From: Hungatella effluvii
GTDB taxonomy: Bacteria > Bacillota > Clostridia > Lachnospirales > Lachnospiraceae
Direction of reading: 5' to 3'
Length of the DNA: 64,000 nt
Assembly (NCBI RefSeq): GCF_003201875.1
Contig: NZ_QJKD01000003.1
Span: 1-64,000, forward strand
Every line of letters starts with the position of its first letter. Position 1 is the stretch's first letter. A model generated the notes under the pieces. It worked only from the letters and a program-made list of their open reading frames with translations, was not told the DNA's origin and did no database searches. Of this stretch, positions 1-8,127 are shown in pieces. The translations under genes were made by a program, and so were the position numbers.

Positions 1-188
1 TTCTGCCGGGTTTCTAGACACAGCCACAAAATACGCTATTTCTTAAATTTTAAATTTCGTCACTTTGCCGATACTGATTTATGATACCTCTGAACAGTAA
101 CGATTTTTCAGATAATCGAGCCTTTCCTTCGACATTTATTTACATTTTTTTCCATTTCTGCTATAATCCAATAGGGAGGGCTGTACAA

Positions 189-650
189 ATGGTAAACAAT
201 AAAATAATAATGTATATGAAGCTAAAGGATATAAATAAAACACAGTTGTCAGCTTTAACAGGTATACCAGCTACCACTCTTAATCGTATTATTAATGGAA
301 CTGTCATTAATGTAAAAACCACTTACATGGAAAATATTGCAAAGGCGCTGGGAACAACGATCTACAATCTCTTTGATTTGCCAGAACTTAATCAGCCTCT
401 CATTACTGCATTGAGACCTGAAGAAGCCGGAACCGTGGTTGAAAAGCTGTTATCCGAAGAAGAATCCCTGTTACTCTACTGGTTTCAAAACTCATCCCAG
501 GATTCACGTGCCTCTATTTTAATGAAGGCCAGAAATGAATATTACGTTACCCAGAGAGAAATTAACGAAAAGTTATCAGTCGGCAAAACTTTTGTATCCG
601 ATACCGAAGATTATAATCAAATTGAATTTAATTTTAAGCATCCGAATTAA
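189..650 (+). CDS. XRE-family helix-turn-helix regulator
   Basis: A 153-residue soluble protein. The N-terminal 65 residues form a Cro/C1-type helix-turn-helix (KTQLSALTGIPATTLNRIING), followed by a short conserved tail found in many Clostridia single-domain repressors (IAKALGTTIYNLFDLPE). The C-terminal part, about residues 75-150, is acidic and polar with no recognised fold. An upstream ATG at 81 is open in frame, but only the ATG at 189 has a ribosome site (AGGGAGGG about 7 bases before it), so I start there. It stands alone and ends inside its own terminator stem. DNA-binding role is sure from the fold; targets are unknown. Confidence 0.85.
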   Translation: MVNNKIIMYMKLKDINKTQLSALTGIPATTLNRIINGTVINVKTTYMENIAKALGTTIYNLFDLPELNQPLITALRPEEAGTVVEKLLSEEESLLLYWFQNSSQDSRASILMKARNEYYVTQREINEKLSVGKTFVSDTEDYNQIEFNFKHPN

Positions 651-668
651 GCGGATGCTTTTTATTTT
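636..668 (+). terminator. Rho-independent terminator of the XRE gene
   Basis: A 9-bp perfect stem (AAGCATCCG / CGGATGCTT) with a 7-base loop is followed by TTTATTTT. The left arm overlaps the last codons and stop of the upstream gene. Confidence 0.85.
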
Positions 669-731
669 CCATCTTTTGTAATCTGCACAGGACAGACAGT
701 TGCATATCCGGCAAAAAACCGCCTGATTGTA

Positions 732-768
732 CAAAAAGGGCGGGAAAGGAATTTTCTACCTCCCCGCC
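732..768 (-). terminator. Terminator after the DUF975 gene
   Basis: Read on the minus strand, GGCGGG and CCCGCC arms enclose about 18 bases and are followed by CTTTTTG. It lies 49 bases past the stop of the DUF975 gene. Confidence 0.55.
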
Positions 769-816
769 TCATTCGGAACAGAACAAATCCATCATGGCTT
801 TCAAGCTATAATTCAT

Positions 817-1587
817 TTACATTTCCCGGTAATACGCGTCGGCATATACATTCTGATCCGTCGGCTCCGAAGGCTGCGGCCCCATCACCTGATCCCGCAG
901 AACCCAGTAAAGTTCCACAAATGTCATCTCATAGTACGGATTCACAAAAATACCGCCGATACAGCAAACCAGCATTCCCAGCAAATACCAGCCGATAAAG
1001 GACAGTTCCAGCACAAATGTATGAAACTTATTGCCAGCCATCATCTCTTTGCTGAGCTGGAACGCTTCGTGCCATTCCATCTCCGGATTATCCGCCAGCA
1101 GATAGGGAATCATGTAATATTCATAATGCTTATAGATACCGGGGATTACAAGCAAAAGCGTCCACAAACTTTCAAAAAGTCCCCTCAAAAACATGGTCTT
1201 CATAACATTCAGATAGTGCCCTCCGCCAAACGCGAAGAAAATACGTCCGACTCCGGCCGACTGCTGCATAATAGCGCTGTCCATGAAATAGCGCAGTTTA
1301 CCGACCATTACGAGGTTGCTCACAAATATGCCGATCACAATGGCAATAGCCATTACAACGAGAATAACCCCTAAAATTATCAAAAAAATTGTCATGCTGT
1401 GCTCATCCCATACGCCGCTGCCCGAGTAGGAATTCTGGCTCGACCGGCTGCCTGCGCTGATACTGCCGCCTCCGCCGGAGCTTCCCGCTCCCAGTATTCC
1501 CGCAATGAAACAAACCAGAACACCGTACCAGTAAAACGGCTTCATATCCTGCTTTGCCCTGTCCTTTAACTCTGCTCTTGTCCACAT
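817..1587 (-). CDS. DUF975 family integral membrane protein
   Basis: A 256-residue protein that opens with the DUF975 signature WTRAELKDRAK and then shows about four hydrophobic segments: near residues 17-35, after a Gly/Ser-rich stretch at 63-90, in the VIPGIYKHYEYYMIPYLLADNP region typical of the family, and near 195-225. The family is widespread in Clostridia and its role is unknown. A good ribosome site (GAGGAGG, 6 bases before ATG) supports the start. It is monocistronic with a terminator behind it. Family assignment is firm; function is not known. Confidence 0.85.
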   Translation of the reverse strand: MWTRAELKDRAKQDMKPFYWYGVLVCFIAGILGAGSSGGGGSISAGSRSSQNSYSGSGVWDEHSMTIFLIILGVILVVMAIAIVIGIFVSNLVMVGKLRYFMDSAIMQQSAGVGRIFFAFGGGHYLNVMKTMFLRGLFESLWTLLLVIPGIYKHYEYYMIPYLLADNPEMEWHEAFQLSKEMMAGNKFHTFVLELSFIGWYLLGMLVCCIGGIFVNPYYEMTFVELYWVLRDQVMGPQPSEPTDQNVYADAYYREM

Positions 1588-1969
1588 ACTCCATTCCTCC
1601 TCTGATCGCTGTCACTTTCTTCCAGATACCACTATCCTACCATACTTTTTAAGGAATTACCATTTCTGTTTCTTTACGATTCTCTGAACGGACTTCGACC
1701 GGCACATGAAGGACCATATGTTGGAAACTGCAAATCACACTCGAACGATCAGACAGAATACGCTCCATTATACTCATCTTATCCGGTAACCGCAGCAAAA
1801 TCGATATGATACAGGAAATAGACATTTCTGCATTTTGACAGGCTTCTCCACTCACCGCCCTCACTTTTGGTATCCATTTCGCTCATTGTGTGTTAAAATC
1901 GTTTTAATCAGTACGATACCTGTCTTATCCGGTAATATACTGGAAAAAAAGTGAAAGGTGGGTCTCCGT

Positions 1970-2059
1970 ATGTTTGGAGCTTATTTAAGCGTACAATTGG
2001 TTGGCGTCATTGCAGTTCGGAGTGAAGGCACTCATATGGCCTTAGGTTTACGCCTATAG
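1970..2059 (+). CDS. Possible 29-codon small ORF in a structured leader
   Basis: The gap 1588-2121 (534 bases) has no standard gene. Within it an ATG at 1970, 6 bases after GGTGGG, opens 29 codons ending at TAG. The peptide starts MFGAYLSVQLVGVIAV, so its first half is hydrophobic. The surrounding RNA would fold: GCTTATTTAAGC, GAGTGAAGGCACTC and a CATGC/GCATG hairpin at about 2082-2099 all lie between this ORF and the ribosome site of the next gene. It could be a leader peptide, a small membrane peptide, a gene remnant or chance. Nothing recognisable was found. Confidence 0.2.
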   Translation: MFGAYLSVQLVGVIAVRSEGTHMALGLRL

Positions 2060-2121
2060 AATGGAGAAGATAATATTGCCTGCATGCCGTGAAAGCATGT
2101 AAATTCCAATAAGGAGATCTT

Positions 2122-2574
2122 ATGAAATCACAACTTACCTACCATTGTCACATGAAAGAATGGGAATTATTGAAACGCTTCTCTTCTCCGCAGACAGCAC
2201 GTATGGACTCCTGGTACATAATCTGCCGTTACCACAATAAAAATTCAATTCCCGGAATCAGAACGATAAAAACTATAGAGAACGGAATCAATCGGTTTCA
2301 CTGCACATTTCGTGTAGACTGCTCCGACTCTCTGATTGAATTAACCTATATAAGGGACAGGTTTTTAACGTTCATTCACGCGCTTATCCTTATAATCCTG
2401 GCCGGTATTTCATGTATTGGCATCTTCAGTTTTACGCTTCCCGGCTTTTTGGGCGGGCTATGCGGTCTAGCGGTTTGTGTCCTGCTGATTTTTCTTCAGA
2501 AGCAGTTGATAAAGCAGGCTTTTTTTAATATGGATAAATATATACAAACGTTTGTATTATCAGAGAAATCCTGA
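2122..2574 (+). CDS. Two-TM membrane protein of unknown function
   Basis: A 150-residue protein with a good ribosome site (AAGGAG, 7 bases before ATG). Residues 1-85 are soluble and likely beta-rich. Two hydrophobic helices follow at about 88-107 and 112-132, with a short tail. The N-terminal half plus a central helical hairpin resembles small bacterial-PH/YcxB-type membrane proteins in layout, but no motif proves that. It may share the structured upstream leader at 1960-2100. No function assigned. Confidence 0.6.
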   Translation: MKSQLTYHCHMKEWELLKRFSSPQTARMDSWYIICRYHNKNSIPGIRTIKTIENGINRFHCTFRVDCSDSLIELTYIRDRFLTFIHALILIILAGISCIGIFSFTLPGFLGGLCGLAVCVLLIFLQKQLIKQAFFNMDKYIQTFVLSEKS

Positions 2575-2716
2575 CTTACCTTCCGGCAGCTTATCCTGCT
2601 CTTTATGCGTGCTGCCTCCCCTCGCAAGACCATAGGTAAAAAACACCTATACAAATTCGTTCTATATCAAATACAGCAATATTCCGATAGAATACTCTTG
2701 AAAGGAGATGATAGAA

Positions 2717-3460
2717 TTGAAATACGATAACGGCAGAGATATCTTTCCCGAACGGCTATTAAAGCAAATACAGAAGTACGTATCCGGCAAGCTGGTCTAT
2801 ATCCCATCGAGTGACAAAAAACGTGCATGGGGTGAGACGTCGGGATATAAACAGTATCTCATCGAACGCAATCGTGACATCAAGTCAAAATTTAATGCGG
2901 GCGCCAGCGTTGAACAGTTAGCTGATGAATACTATCTTTCCTGTGAATCTATCAAGAAGATTATTTATTCCAAAAAGGAGGTATTCACTATGGAATACGA
3001 ATGTACACTGTCGTCAGCGCAGAGTTTTGCAAAGAATGGCAAGCTTGAGGAGTGGGTTCATACCTATCTGTTATCCGACGGCCATAACAAGGATTTTTCA
3101 GACGGCTTAAAGCTTTTCGACAGATATTTTCTTGGACCTGTCAAAATGCCCTTATCGCTCTTGACCCGCTGCTGCGGCCCTGAAGAAAACATGAAATGGC
3201 GGATTAATGAGGAGTGGTTTGAGAAGCATGTAAACGAGCTTTCGGAGGTTCTTAAGAAAGAAACGGATATGCCCCCGTTAATCGTCCACTATCTGATCGA
3301 GGACGGCAAAACCGAGGGGGAATTCGAGTTAAATGACGGCAATCATCGACTCGAAGCCTATTCCCGCCTTGGAATCGAAGAATACTACGTGATTATCTGG
3401 ATTACAGAGAAAAATGAGTATGACTTATTTCTGTCTGCATACTCCCAGTTTTTTAAATGA
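2717..3460 (+). CDS. CD3324-like HTH protein fused to a ParB/Srx-like domain
   Basis: A 247-residue protein. Residues 1-90 match the CD3324 family found in Clostridia: start LKYDNGRDIFPE, middle KLVYIPS, then a helix-turn-helix-like segment (SVEQLADEYYLSCESIKKIIY). Residues about 95-247 hold a domain with ELNDGNHRLEAYSRLG, which resembles the ParB N-terminal/sulfiredoxin-like nucleotide-binding motif. I chose TTG at 2717 because the SD (GGAG at 2704-2707) sits 9 bases before it, while the ATG at 2708 abuts the SD; TTG also gives the usual family start. An in-frame ATG at 2990 has its own strong SD (AAAAAGGAGG), so a separate 156-aa product is likely. Function unknown. Confidence 0.7.
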   Translation: MKYDNGRDIFPERLLKQIQKYVSGKLVYIPSSDKKRAWGETSGYKQYLIERNRDIKSKFNAGASVEQLADEYYLSCESIKKIIYSKKEVFTMEYECTLSSAQSFAKNGKLEEWVHTYLLSDGHNKDFSDGLKLFDRYFLGPVKMPLSLLTRCCGPEENMKWRINEEWFEKHVNELSEVLKKETDMPPLIVHYLIEDGKTEGEFELNDGNHRLEAYSRLGIEEYYVIIWITEKNEYDLFLSAYSQFFK

Positions 3461-3537
3461 CACCAGGAATCACTTTATAAACGGAAAAGCCAGGGAACAT
3501 CTGAGTGTAATCACTCTCCTGTCCCATGATCTTTTAC

Positions 3538-3572
3538 CTTTTAAAGGCGGCAGTTTCAAAAAACCTGCCGCC
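3538..3572 (-). terminator. Terminator after the M15 peptidase gene
   Basis: On the minus strand GGCGGCAG and CTGCCGCC pair with an 11-base loop, followed by TTTAAAAGG. It lies 15 bases past the peptidase stop. Confidence 0.7.
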
Positions 3573-3586
3573 TCTCCCCCGGCTTC

Positions 3587-4336
3587 TCAGCCGCGGAGTG
3601 CTCCCCTTTCGTCTGTCTCCAGCGTAATCTTCCCGGTAGCCATTGCCCCGGTTCCATCAAAATAGTATGCGTTGTTATCGACCACCTGAAGGCCTGTAAC
3701 CATGGCATTGTCCTCGCCTAAATAATACCATTTCTCTTTACTCAGCACCCACTGGCTGCGGTAGGCGTATCCCGATTCATTGAACCAGTACCATTTACCG
3801 TCGATCTTTTCCCAGTCATTTTTCGTATAGCTTCCGTCGTCATGGCGGTACCAGCGGCCGTACACATCTTCGATCCATCCTGTCGCAGCCTTTCCCGTAA
3901 CCCATGTTTTCATAAATTCAGCGGGGTCTTTGTACAGCCGTTTGATCCCCTCCGTGGAGCTGCCCCAATCGGCCAGCTGAAAATGCGGCTTGTCCACAAT
4001 CGATTTCCAGTTTCCGCCCCATATGAGGCCCAGCGATACACCTACCGCGCCGGCTTTTTCAAAAAAACCGCCGGACTCGTTATAGGCTCCCTGCCCGTCA
4101 TTTCGATAGATGTCGAAGGCGGTTCCCCACTGATGAAACGAACTGTAAGAGCTTCCCGGCGCATTGGTCACTATACTGCCCGGTTTTGTGCGGCCCTGTG
4201 CGTAAAGCGCATCCTGCTCTGCTCTGGTGCGCAGCGTCTCGCCTATTTTAACTGCCAGTCCCTGTTTTCTGCACTCTTCCACCATGCTGGCGGCCAATAC
4301 CTGCAGACGGGGATGGCACAATGTGATATCTTTCAT
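3587..4336 (-). CDS. M15-family peptidase with C-terminal cell-wall-binding repeats
   Basis: A 249-residue peptidoglycan hydrolase. Residues 1-140 are an endolysin/VanY-like M15 domain: the zinc site is visible as SSFHQWGTAFDIY (H68, D75) and KPHFQL (H118). Residues about 150-245 hold aromatic repeats of the choline/glucan-binding type (GRWYRHDDGSYTKNDWEKIDGKWYWFNESG). The start is the ATG preceded by AAAGGAG; the longer frame has no ribosome site. There is no signal peptide, as in phage endolysins, but no other phage gene is nearby, so this may be a domesticated lysin or one released by lysis. Expected to cut L-Ala-D-Glu or D-Ala peptide bonds. Confidence 0.85.
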   Translation of the reverse strand: MKDITLCHPRLQVLAASMVEECRKQGLAVKIGETLRTRAEQDALYAQGRTKPGSIVTNAPGSSYSSFHQWGTAFDIYRNDGQGAYNESGGFFEKAGAVGVSLGLIWGGNWKSIVDKPHFQLADWGSSTEGIKRLYKDPAEFMKTWVTGKAATGWIEDVYGRWYRHDDGSYTKNDWEKIDGKWYWFNESGYAYRSQWVLSKEKWYYLGEDNAMVTGLQVVDNNAYYFDGTGAMATGKITLETDERGALRG

Positions 4337-4489
4337 CTGATTATCTCCTTTCCTCATGTTTCCGGCCAAAGGGAGGCAGACGTCTTCCACTGTTGAAAGC
4401 CGCCCCTTCCATGCGCAAACATAAGCGTTTCTAAGATATCATATGACAGTTCGCGGACAGTCGTGCCCCGGCTCACGTTAGCGGTCGTC

Positions 4490-4912
4490 TCATACAAGTC
4501 TGTAACGGGGCCGCGCCTCTCCGAAGAGCCAGTATCTCAGCCAGTCATCCAGAACAATCCCGGCAAGGCTGATCCAGAGCCATAAGAAGGAAAACTGCGG
4601 GCAGATCTGCCCAAGGATGTTACCGGGCAGTCCGCTGTAATCCCAGATATTCCACCCCAGCCAGATGTTGACGATACACCCCGTAATCAATTCAAAATAT
4701 GTAATGATTGCCGCCCCCAGAAGCATCTGCTTCCACAGGGGCAGCGTCCACGGAAGCAGTTCATTGATCAAACCAAGGCAGATAAAACAGACGCCGCCCA
4801 GTATGAACATGGTCCAGTGACTCCAGCCCCGCAGTAAAATCTCTATGATATTATATAGAAGGCCCCCTGTTACAAACAGGAGCAGATATTTGCCCGTCTG
4901 TTTCACCAGCAT
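4490..4912 (-). CDS. PF06541-type putative ABC-transporter (type IV) membrane protein
   Basis: A 140-residue membrane protein with four hydrophobic segments. The pattern GWSHWTMFILGGVCFICLG, then LINELLPW, then WNIWDYSGLPGNILGQICPQFS, is that of PF06541 (putative ABC-transporter type IV, CmpB-like), common in Firmicutes. No ATPase is adjacent and its substrate is unknown. It stands between the M15 peptidase and the SRAP gene, both on the same strand, with gaps of 153 and 54 bases, so an operon is possible but not evident. Confidence 0.7.
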   Translation of the reverse strand: MLVKQTGKYLLLFVTGGLLYNIIEILLRGWSHWTMFILGGVCFICLGLINELLPWTLPLWKQMLLGAAIITYFELITGCIVNIWLGWNIWDYSGLPGNILGQICPQFSFLWLWISLAGIVLDDWLRYWLFGEARPRYRLV

Positions 4913-4966
4913 GCCTCTCCGCCTCAGACTCTTTATAAAGGATATGCTTCTTTCTGCCGTAAATTG

Positions 4967-5557
4967 CTATAGAAATTTCAGCTCCTGCTGATCGTATTCC
5001 TGTTTCGTCTCCAGCAGCACCGGGGTCTGTTTCAGCATTCCGCTGAACTTTGCGTCATCCAGTACCCAGTCTTTCATCTGATCCGGCTCGACGATGAGCG
5101 GCATCCGGTCATGGGTGCTGACCATCGACTGGTTGGCTTCCGTCGTTAAAACCGTAAATCTCTTTTCGTCTCCAAACACATTGTAAAAACCGGCCAGGAA
5201 GATCACCGGAGCATCCTCCCTGTAAAATGTCACTTTCTCCTTTTTCCGGTTCCACTCATAGAACCAGGTACAGGGAATGATGATTCTCCGATGCAGAATG
5301 CTCTCGCGAAACATCTTCTTTTCCAGCACCGTTTCAGACCTGGCGTTAAAGATCACGCCCTTCCCCTGAAAATTAGGAAAGCCCCAGTGCTGCCATTCCA
5401 GCTTCATTTCCCGGTCCCCCGCCACCAGAACCGGCGCCTCATCTGTGGGATGAATATCCTTTCTCAACCGCTCCAGGCGAAGCTTGTCATTGACTGTTTC
5501 CACTAATTTTTCGATCTCCCGCGCCGTCTCGTCATCCACATAATATCGTCCGCACAT
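4967..5557 (-). CDS. SRAP-domain protein (YedK/HMCES type)
   Basis: A 196-residue SOS-response-associated peptidase family protein. This family senses abasic sites in single-stranded DNA and forms a protective thiazolidine crosslink through Cys2. Cys2 follows the initiator Met directly (MCGRYYV), and the other active-site residues are visible: N71 in NARSE, E101 in FYEW and H149 in STHDRMP. The start is fixed by the requirement for Cys at position 2 and by the AGGACGGGAGAATC ribosome region. Length is usual for the family. A 39-codon ORF sits just upstream on the same strand and may share the promoter at 5730-5759. Confidence 0.9.
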   Translation of the reverse strand: MCGRYYVDDETAREIEKLVETVNDKLRLERLRKDIHPTDEAPVLVAGDREMKLEWQHWGFPNFQGKGVIFNARSETVLEKKMFRESILHRRIIIPCTWFYEWNRKKEKVTFYREDAPVIFLAGFYNVFGDEKRFTVLTTEANQSMVSTHDRMPLIVEPDQMKDWVLDDAKFSGMLKQTPVLLETKQEYDQQELKFL

Positions 5558-5585
5558 ATGATTCTCCCGTCCTTTTGCCCTGTTT

Positions 5586-5705
5586 TTACTGGTAGTATTC
5601 CATGTTTTCCTTAAAATACACTTCGAGGCCGCTGGTTGGGCCGCCACGCAGGATTGCCGCTTCATACGTGGTCTGGTCCTCCGAAACTGTATCGTATTTT
5701 TCCAA
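5586..5705 (-). CDS. Possible 39-residue small protein upstream of the SRAP gene
   Basis: A short frame running from TTG to TAA, ending 28 bases before the SRAP start. The peptide is acidic and looks protein-like (EKYDTVSEDQTTYEAAILRG, ending in FKENMEYYQ), and a promoter-like TTGATA-N18-TATATT lies just upstream. The start is weak: only TGAG stands about 8 bases before TTG and no ATG is available, and an in-frame TGA is close upstream. It may be a real small gene cotranscribed with the SRAP gene or the remnant of a longer gene. The rest of the 5558-5883 gap holds only the promoter and a terminator. Confidence 0.4.
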   Translation of the reverse strand: MEKYDTVSEDQTTYEAAILRGGPTSGLEVYFKENMEYYQ

Positions 5706-5729
5706 AAATAGTTCTCATCGTTTCCTGTT

Positions 5730-5759
5730 AATATATAAGTATGCTTTATATTTTATCAA
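5730..5759 (-). promoter_or_regulatory. Promoter candidate for the small ORF and SRAP gene
   Basis: On the minus strand, TTGATA (5759-5754) and TATATT (5735-5730) are separated by 18 bases in an AT-rich stretch. Confidence 0.4.
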
Positions 5760-5834
5760 TTTTAATGCTTCAGTACACATCTGTCAAATGCAATGTCATA
5801 CTATCCTTTCTGCCAGACTTAAACAATCATACAG

Positions 5835-5873
5835 AAAAGGCCCCGGCCGCTTTTAACAGCTCCGGAACCTTTT
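5835..5873 (-). terminator. Terminator of the MMPL operon
   Basis: On the minus strand AAAGGTTCCGG pairs with CCGGGGCCTTT (11 bp with two G-T pairs), followed by TC. It lies about 10 bases past the end of the coiled-coil partner gene. Confidence 0.65.
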
Positions 5874-5883
5874 CTCACAACTT

Positions 5884-8127
5884 TTATTTATGAAACAGCG
5901 ACGTAATCATATTCCAGATCCGCGTAAAGATACTGGCGATGCGATGGAACACATTTCCCTCCGGGTGGTAGCTCTCATCCACCTCTGCAGTGTTGCTCTT
6001 ATCCTTTTCCTTGATTTCACCGGTGCGCAGAATGATCTGCACGGTGCGCGGGGACGGGTTCTTCTCCGATGTCAGGGATACCGGCTTTGCGTCCATATCG
6101 ATATTCAAAATGGTGGTATCCTTTGTCGTATACTCATCCCATTTATCGTCGATCAGCGTTTTGATGGTATCCTTTGCATTTTTAAGCACGTCTGTCTGGT
6201 CCAGTCCGTCTCCCATTCCCTCCAGGGTTCCTGCAAGACCGTTTAGTGTTTTCTGGGTGCTGGCGTTTAAGGAATCACCCACCGTTTTCATCTGGTTTTC
6301 AAAGGAGGTGCAGAACACGGTCAGGGATTTTAAGCTCCTGGCAGCGGTGTCTGTCATTTTCCCCAGATCCCTCAGAGTATCCAGCGTATCCTCGTGATAG
6401 TAGTTGACCGTCTTGGTCAGGCTGTCTGCATCGGAAATGATATCGTCCAGCGTGTTGCACATACTGGCAGCCAAATGGGCCATATCCGCCGTATTCTGCA
6501 GCAATCCCACCGCATTTCCCTTCTGGGAGGCGGCTGCCTGCAAAAGGACTTCTGTCTGTCCGATCATGGTCTGTATATCCGTAATCAGCCCGGTGTTTCC
6601 CGCAGTGCCATGGAAGCCTTCGACGATCGCACCAACCGCAGCGGCGATATTACCCGTGTTTGGCTGGGAGGCAGTAGCGGTCTCATATAGTGCCTGAGAC
6701 GCATATCTCATGAGCGCATCGATCTCATCGGTGGCCATACCAACCTCATTTCTTAAATAGGAAGCGACCTCATCCTCATCTCCCAGATTCACGCCTGCGC
6801 TCTCCATCTCGCCGATTAAATCTTCCAGGCTGTCCTCACTGAAATATTCCGCTTTTTTACCGCTCAGCCCGCCGGTCGATGCGGCCAGTCCGGCAAGTGC
6901 AGGCGCCAGTGCGCTCACGCCGCCATCCAGCTTTGCCTGCGACTGTTTGAAGGTCTCTAAATCTGCCTTTGTCTTTTCCATCAGCTGCAGAAATGCCTGT
7001 GCTCCCAAATCCACCTGGGGGCTGTTTAACATGGAACTGATTCCCCGTAAATCATCTCTTAAATCCCGCATGGTGGCCTTCATGTCCTCCAGATCCGGCG
7101 ACAGATCGTCGAGATGGCCGGTCAGCTCATTTACATGGGAATTCATGGTATCGAGGAATTTTTCTGCCTCCTTCATATGCCCGGAAAATGGTTCAAACTG
7201 CTGGGACAATTCATTTAGGCCAGCCAGAGCCTCGTCAGCGTCGGCGTATACCTTACCCTTGGAGTCTGCGAAAAGCTGGCGGCTGTGATCGAGACCGCGC
7301 AGGCCGTCGGCCGTATCTTCCACACTCTTCTGCATGCCGTCAAATGTATCAAACACTGTGTCCAGGCTGTCGCTGATGGCATCCGCAGAGTCCTCAAGAG
7401 TCGTCTTCGCCTCACGCAGATCCCCCACCTTATCGAGCTGGGCTGCGGTCAGCGGAACAATGGTAAACACGACACCGCTGAAAGAGAAATCATTCGTTCC
7501 AATGCGGATAGAGTAGTGCTGCTCTTCTCCCGGAAGCGCGAAAAATATAACCGCGTTTAAATTGCCCATCGATTGGACCTGAGCGCCTTCCGCTTCCAGA
7601 CTCATGTTTTTATCCATATCCACAACGGTTCCAGCCATGAGAACCATGTTATTGCGGTAATAATCCGATACCTGCTTATTCGGTGTCAGATCCACATTCA
7701 CTTCCACCAGGCCAGCCGCGCCGTAAAGCTCTTCCGCCTTCTTCTCCAGTCCGTTTAAGCGGTAGCTCACCTGGATATTCCAGGGGAGCTCTTCCCTGGT
7801 GGTATCCGTGCCGCCTTCAAAATAGAAGCGATCCTCCGAATTTTCCAGGTTGAAAGTAAGCTTACCCTCCGAGTCCGTCACCGGTTCGGCGTGATCTGTC
7901 ATATTGGTAATTCTGTTGTACGTGCCGTAATCGACAATCTGGCTGCTTCCATTCGTGGTGTAGCTCTTTACGACACTGCTCTCTTTTATCTCCCCATAGG
8001 GGTCCATGGTGATATAAAGCGTCTCATCGCAGACCGGGGTGTCTGCCGCTGCTCCCGCCTCCATGGTCGGGCCGCATGCAAGCACTGCTGCTAAAACAAA
8101 CGCTGAAATCCGTTTACTCTTCCTCAT
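5884..8127 (-). CDS. Secreted coiled-coil protein partnered with an MMPL exporter
   Basis: A 747-residue protein. Residues 1-28 are a signal peptide (MRKSKRISAFVLAAVLACG). Residues about 30-230 are beta-rich. Residues about 235-690 are helical and coiled-coil, with recurrent Leu/Asp/Ser heptads similar to the YhgE/Pip-type extracellular stalk found beside MMPL transporters in Gram-positives. The C-terminus ends in a short amphipathic hydrophobic helix (FTRIWNMITSLFHK). The ATG at 8127 is chosen because the SD GGGAG is 8 bases before it, while the ATG at 8136 abuts the SD. It overlaps the MMPL stop by 14 bases, so translation is probably coupled. Likely an envelope-spanning or adaptor partner; substrate unknown. 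Confidence 0.7.
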   Translation of the reverse strand: MRKSKRISAFVLAAVLACGPTMEAGAAADTPVCDETLYITMDPYGEIKESSVVKSYTTNGSSQIVDYGTYNRITNMTDHAEPVTDSEGKLTFNLENSEDRFYFEGGTDTTREELPWNIQVSYRLNGLEKKAEELYGAAGLVEVNVDLTPNKQVSDYYRNNMVLMAGTVVDMDKNMSLEAEGAQVQSMGNLNAVIFFALPGEEQHYSIRIGTNDFSFSGVVFTIVPLTAAQLDKVGDLREAKTTLEDSADAISDSLDTVFDTFDGMQKSVEDTADGLRGLDHSRQLFADSKGKVYADADEALAGLNELSQQFEPFSGHMKEAEKFLDTMNSHVNELTGHLDDLSPDLEDMKATMRDLRDDLRGISSMLNSPQVDLGAQAFLQLMEKTKADLETFKQSQAKLDGGVSALAPALAGLAASTGGLSGKKAEYFSEDSLEDLIGEMESAGVNLGDEDEVASYLRNEVGMATDEIDALMRYASQALYETATASQPNTGNIAAAVGAIVEGFHGTAGNTGLITDIQTMIGQTEVLLQAAASQKGNAVGLLQNTADMAHLAASMCNTLDDIISDADSLTKTVNYYHEDTLDTLRDLGKMTDTAARSLKSLTVFCTSFENQMKTVGDSLNASTQKTLNGLAGTLEGMGDGLDQTDVLKNAKDTIKTLIDDKWDEYTTKDTTILNIDMDAKPVSLTSEKNPSPRTVQIILRTGEIKEKDKSNTAEVDESYHPEGNVFHRIASIFTRIWNMITSLFHK

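Noticed and set aside
727..1374. 215-aa plus-strand ORF
   Set aside because: Antisense of the DUF975 gene, His-rich artefact, no SD.
1649..1864. 71-aa minus-strand ORF in the 1588-2121 gap
   Set aside because: No ribosome site, no family, and low protein-like character.
3587..4336. Prophage suspicion from the endolysin-like M15 gene
   Set aside because: No holin, tail, capsid, integrase or terminase gene nearby.
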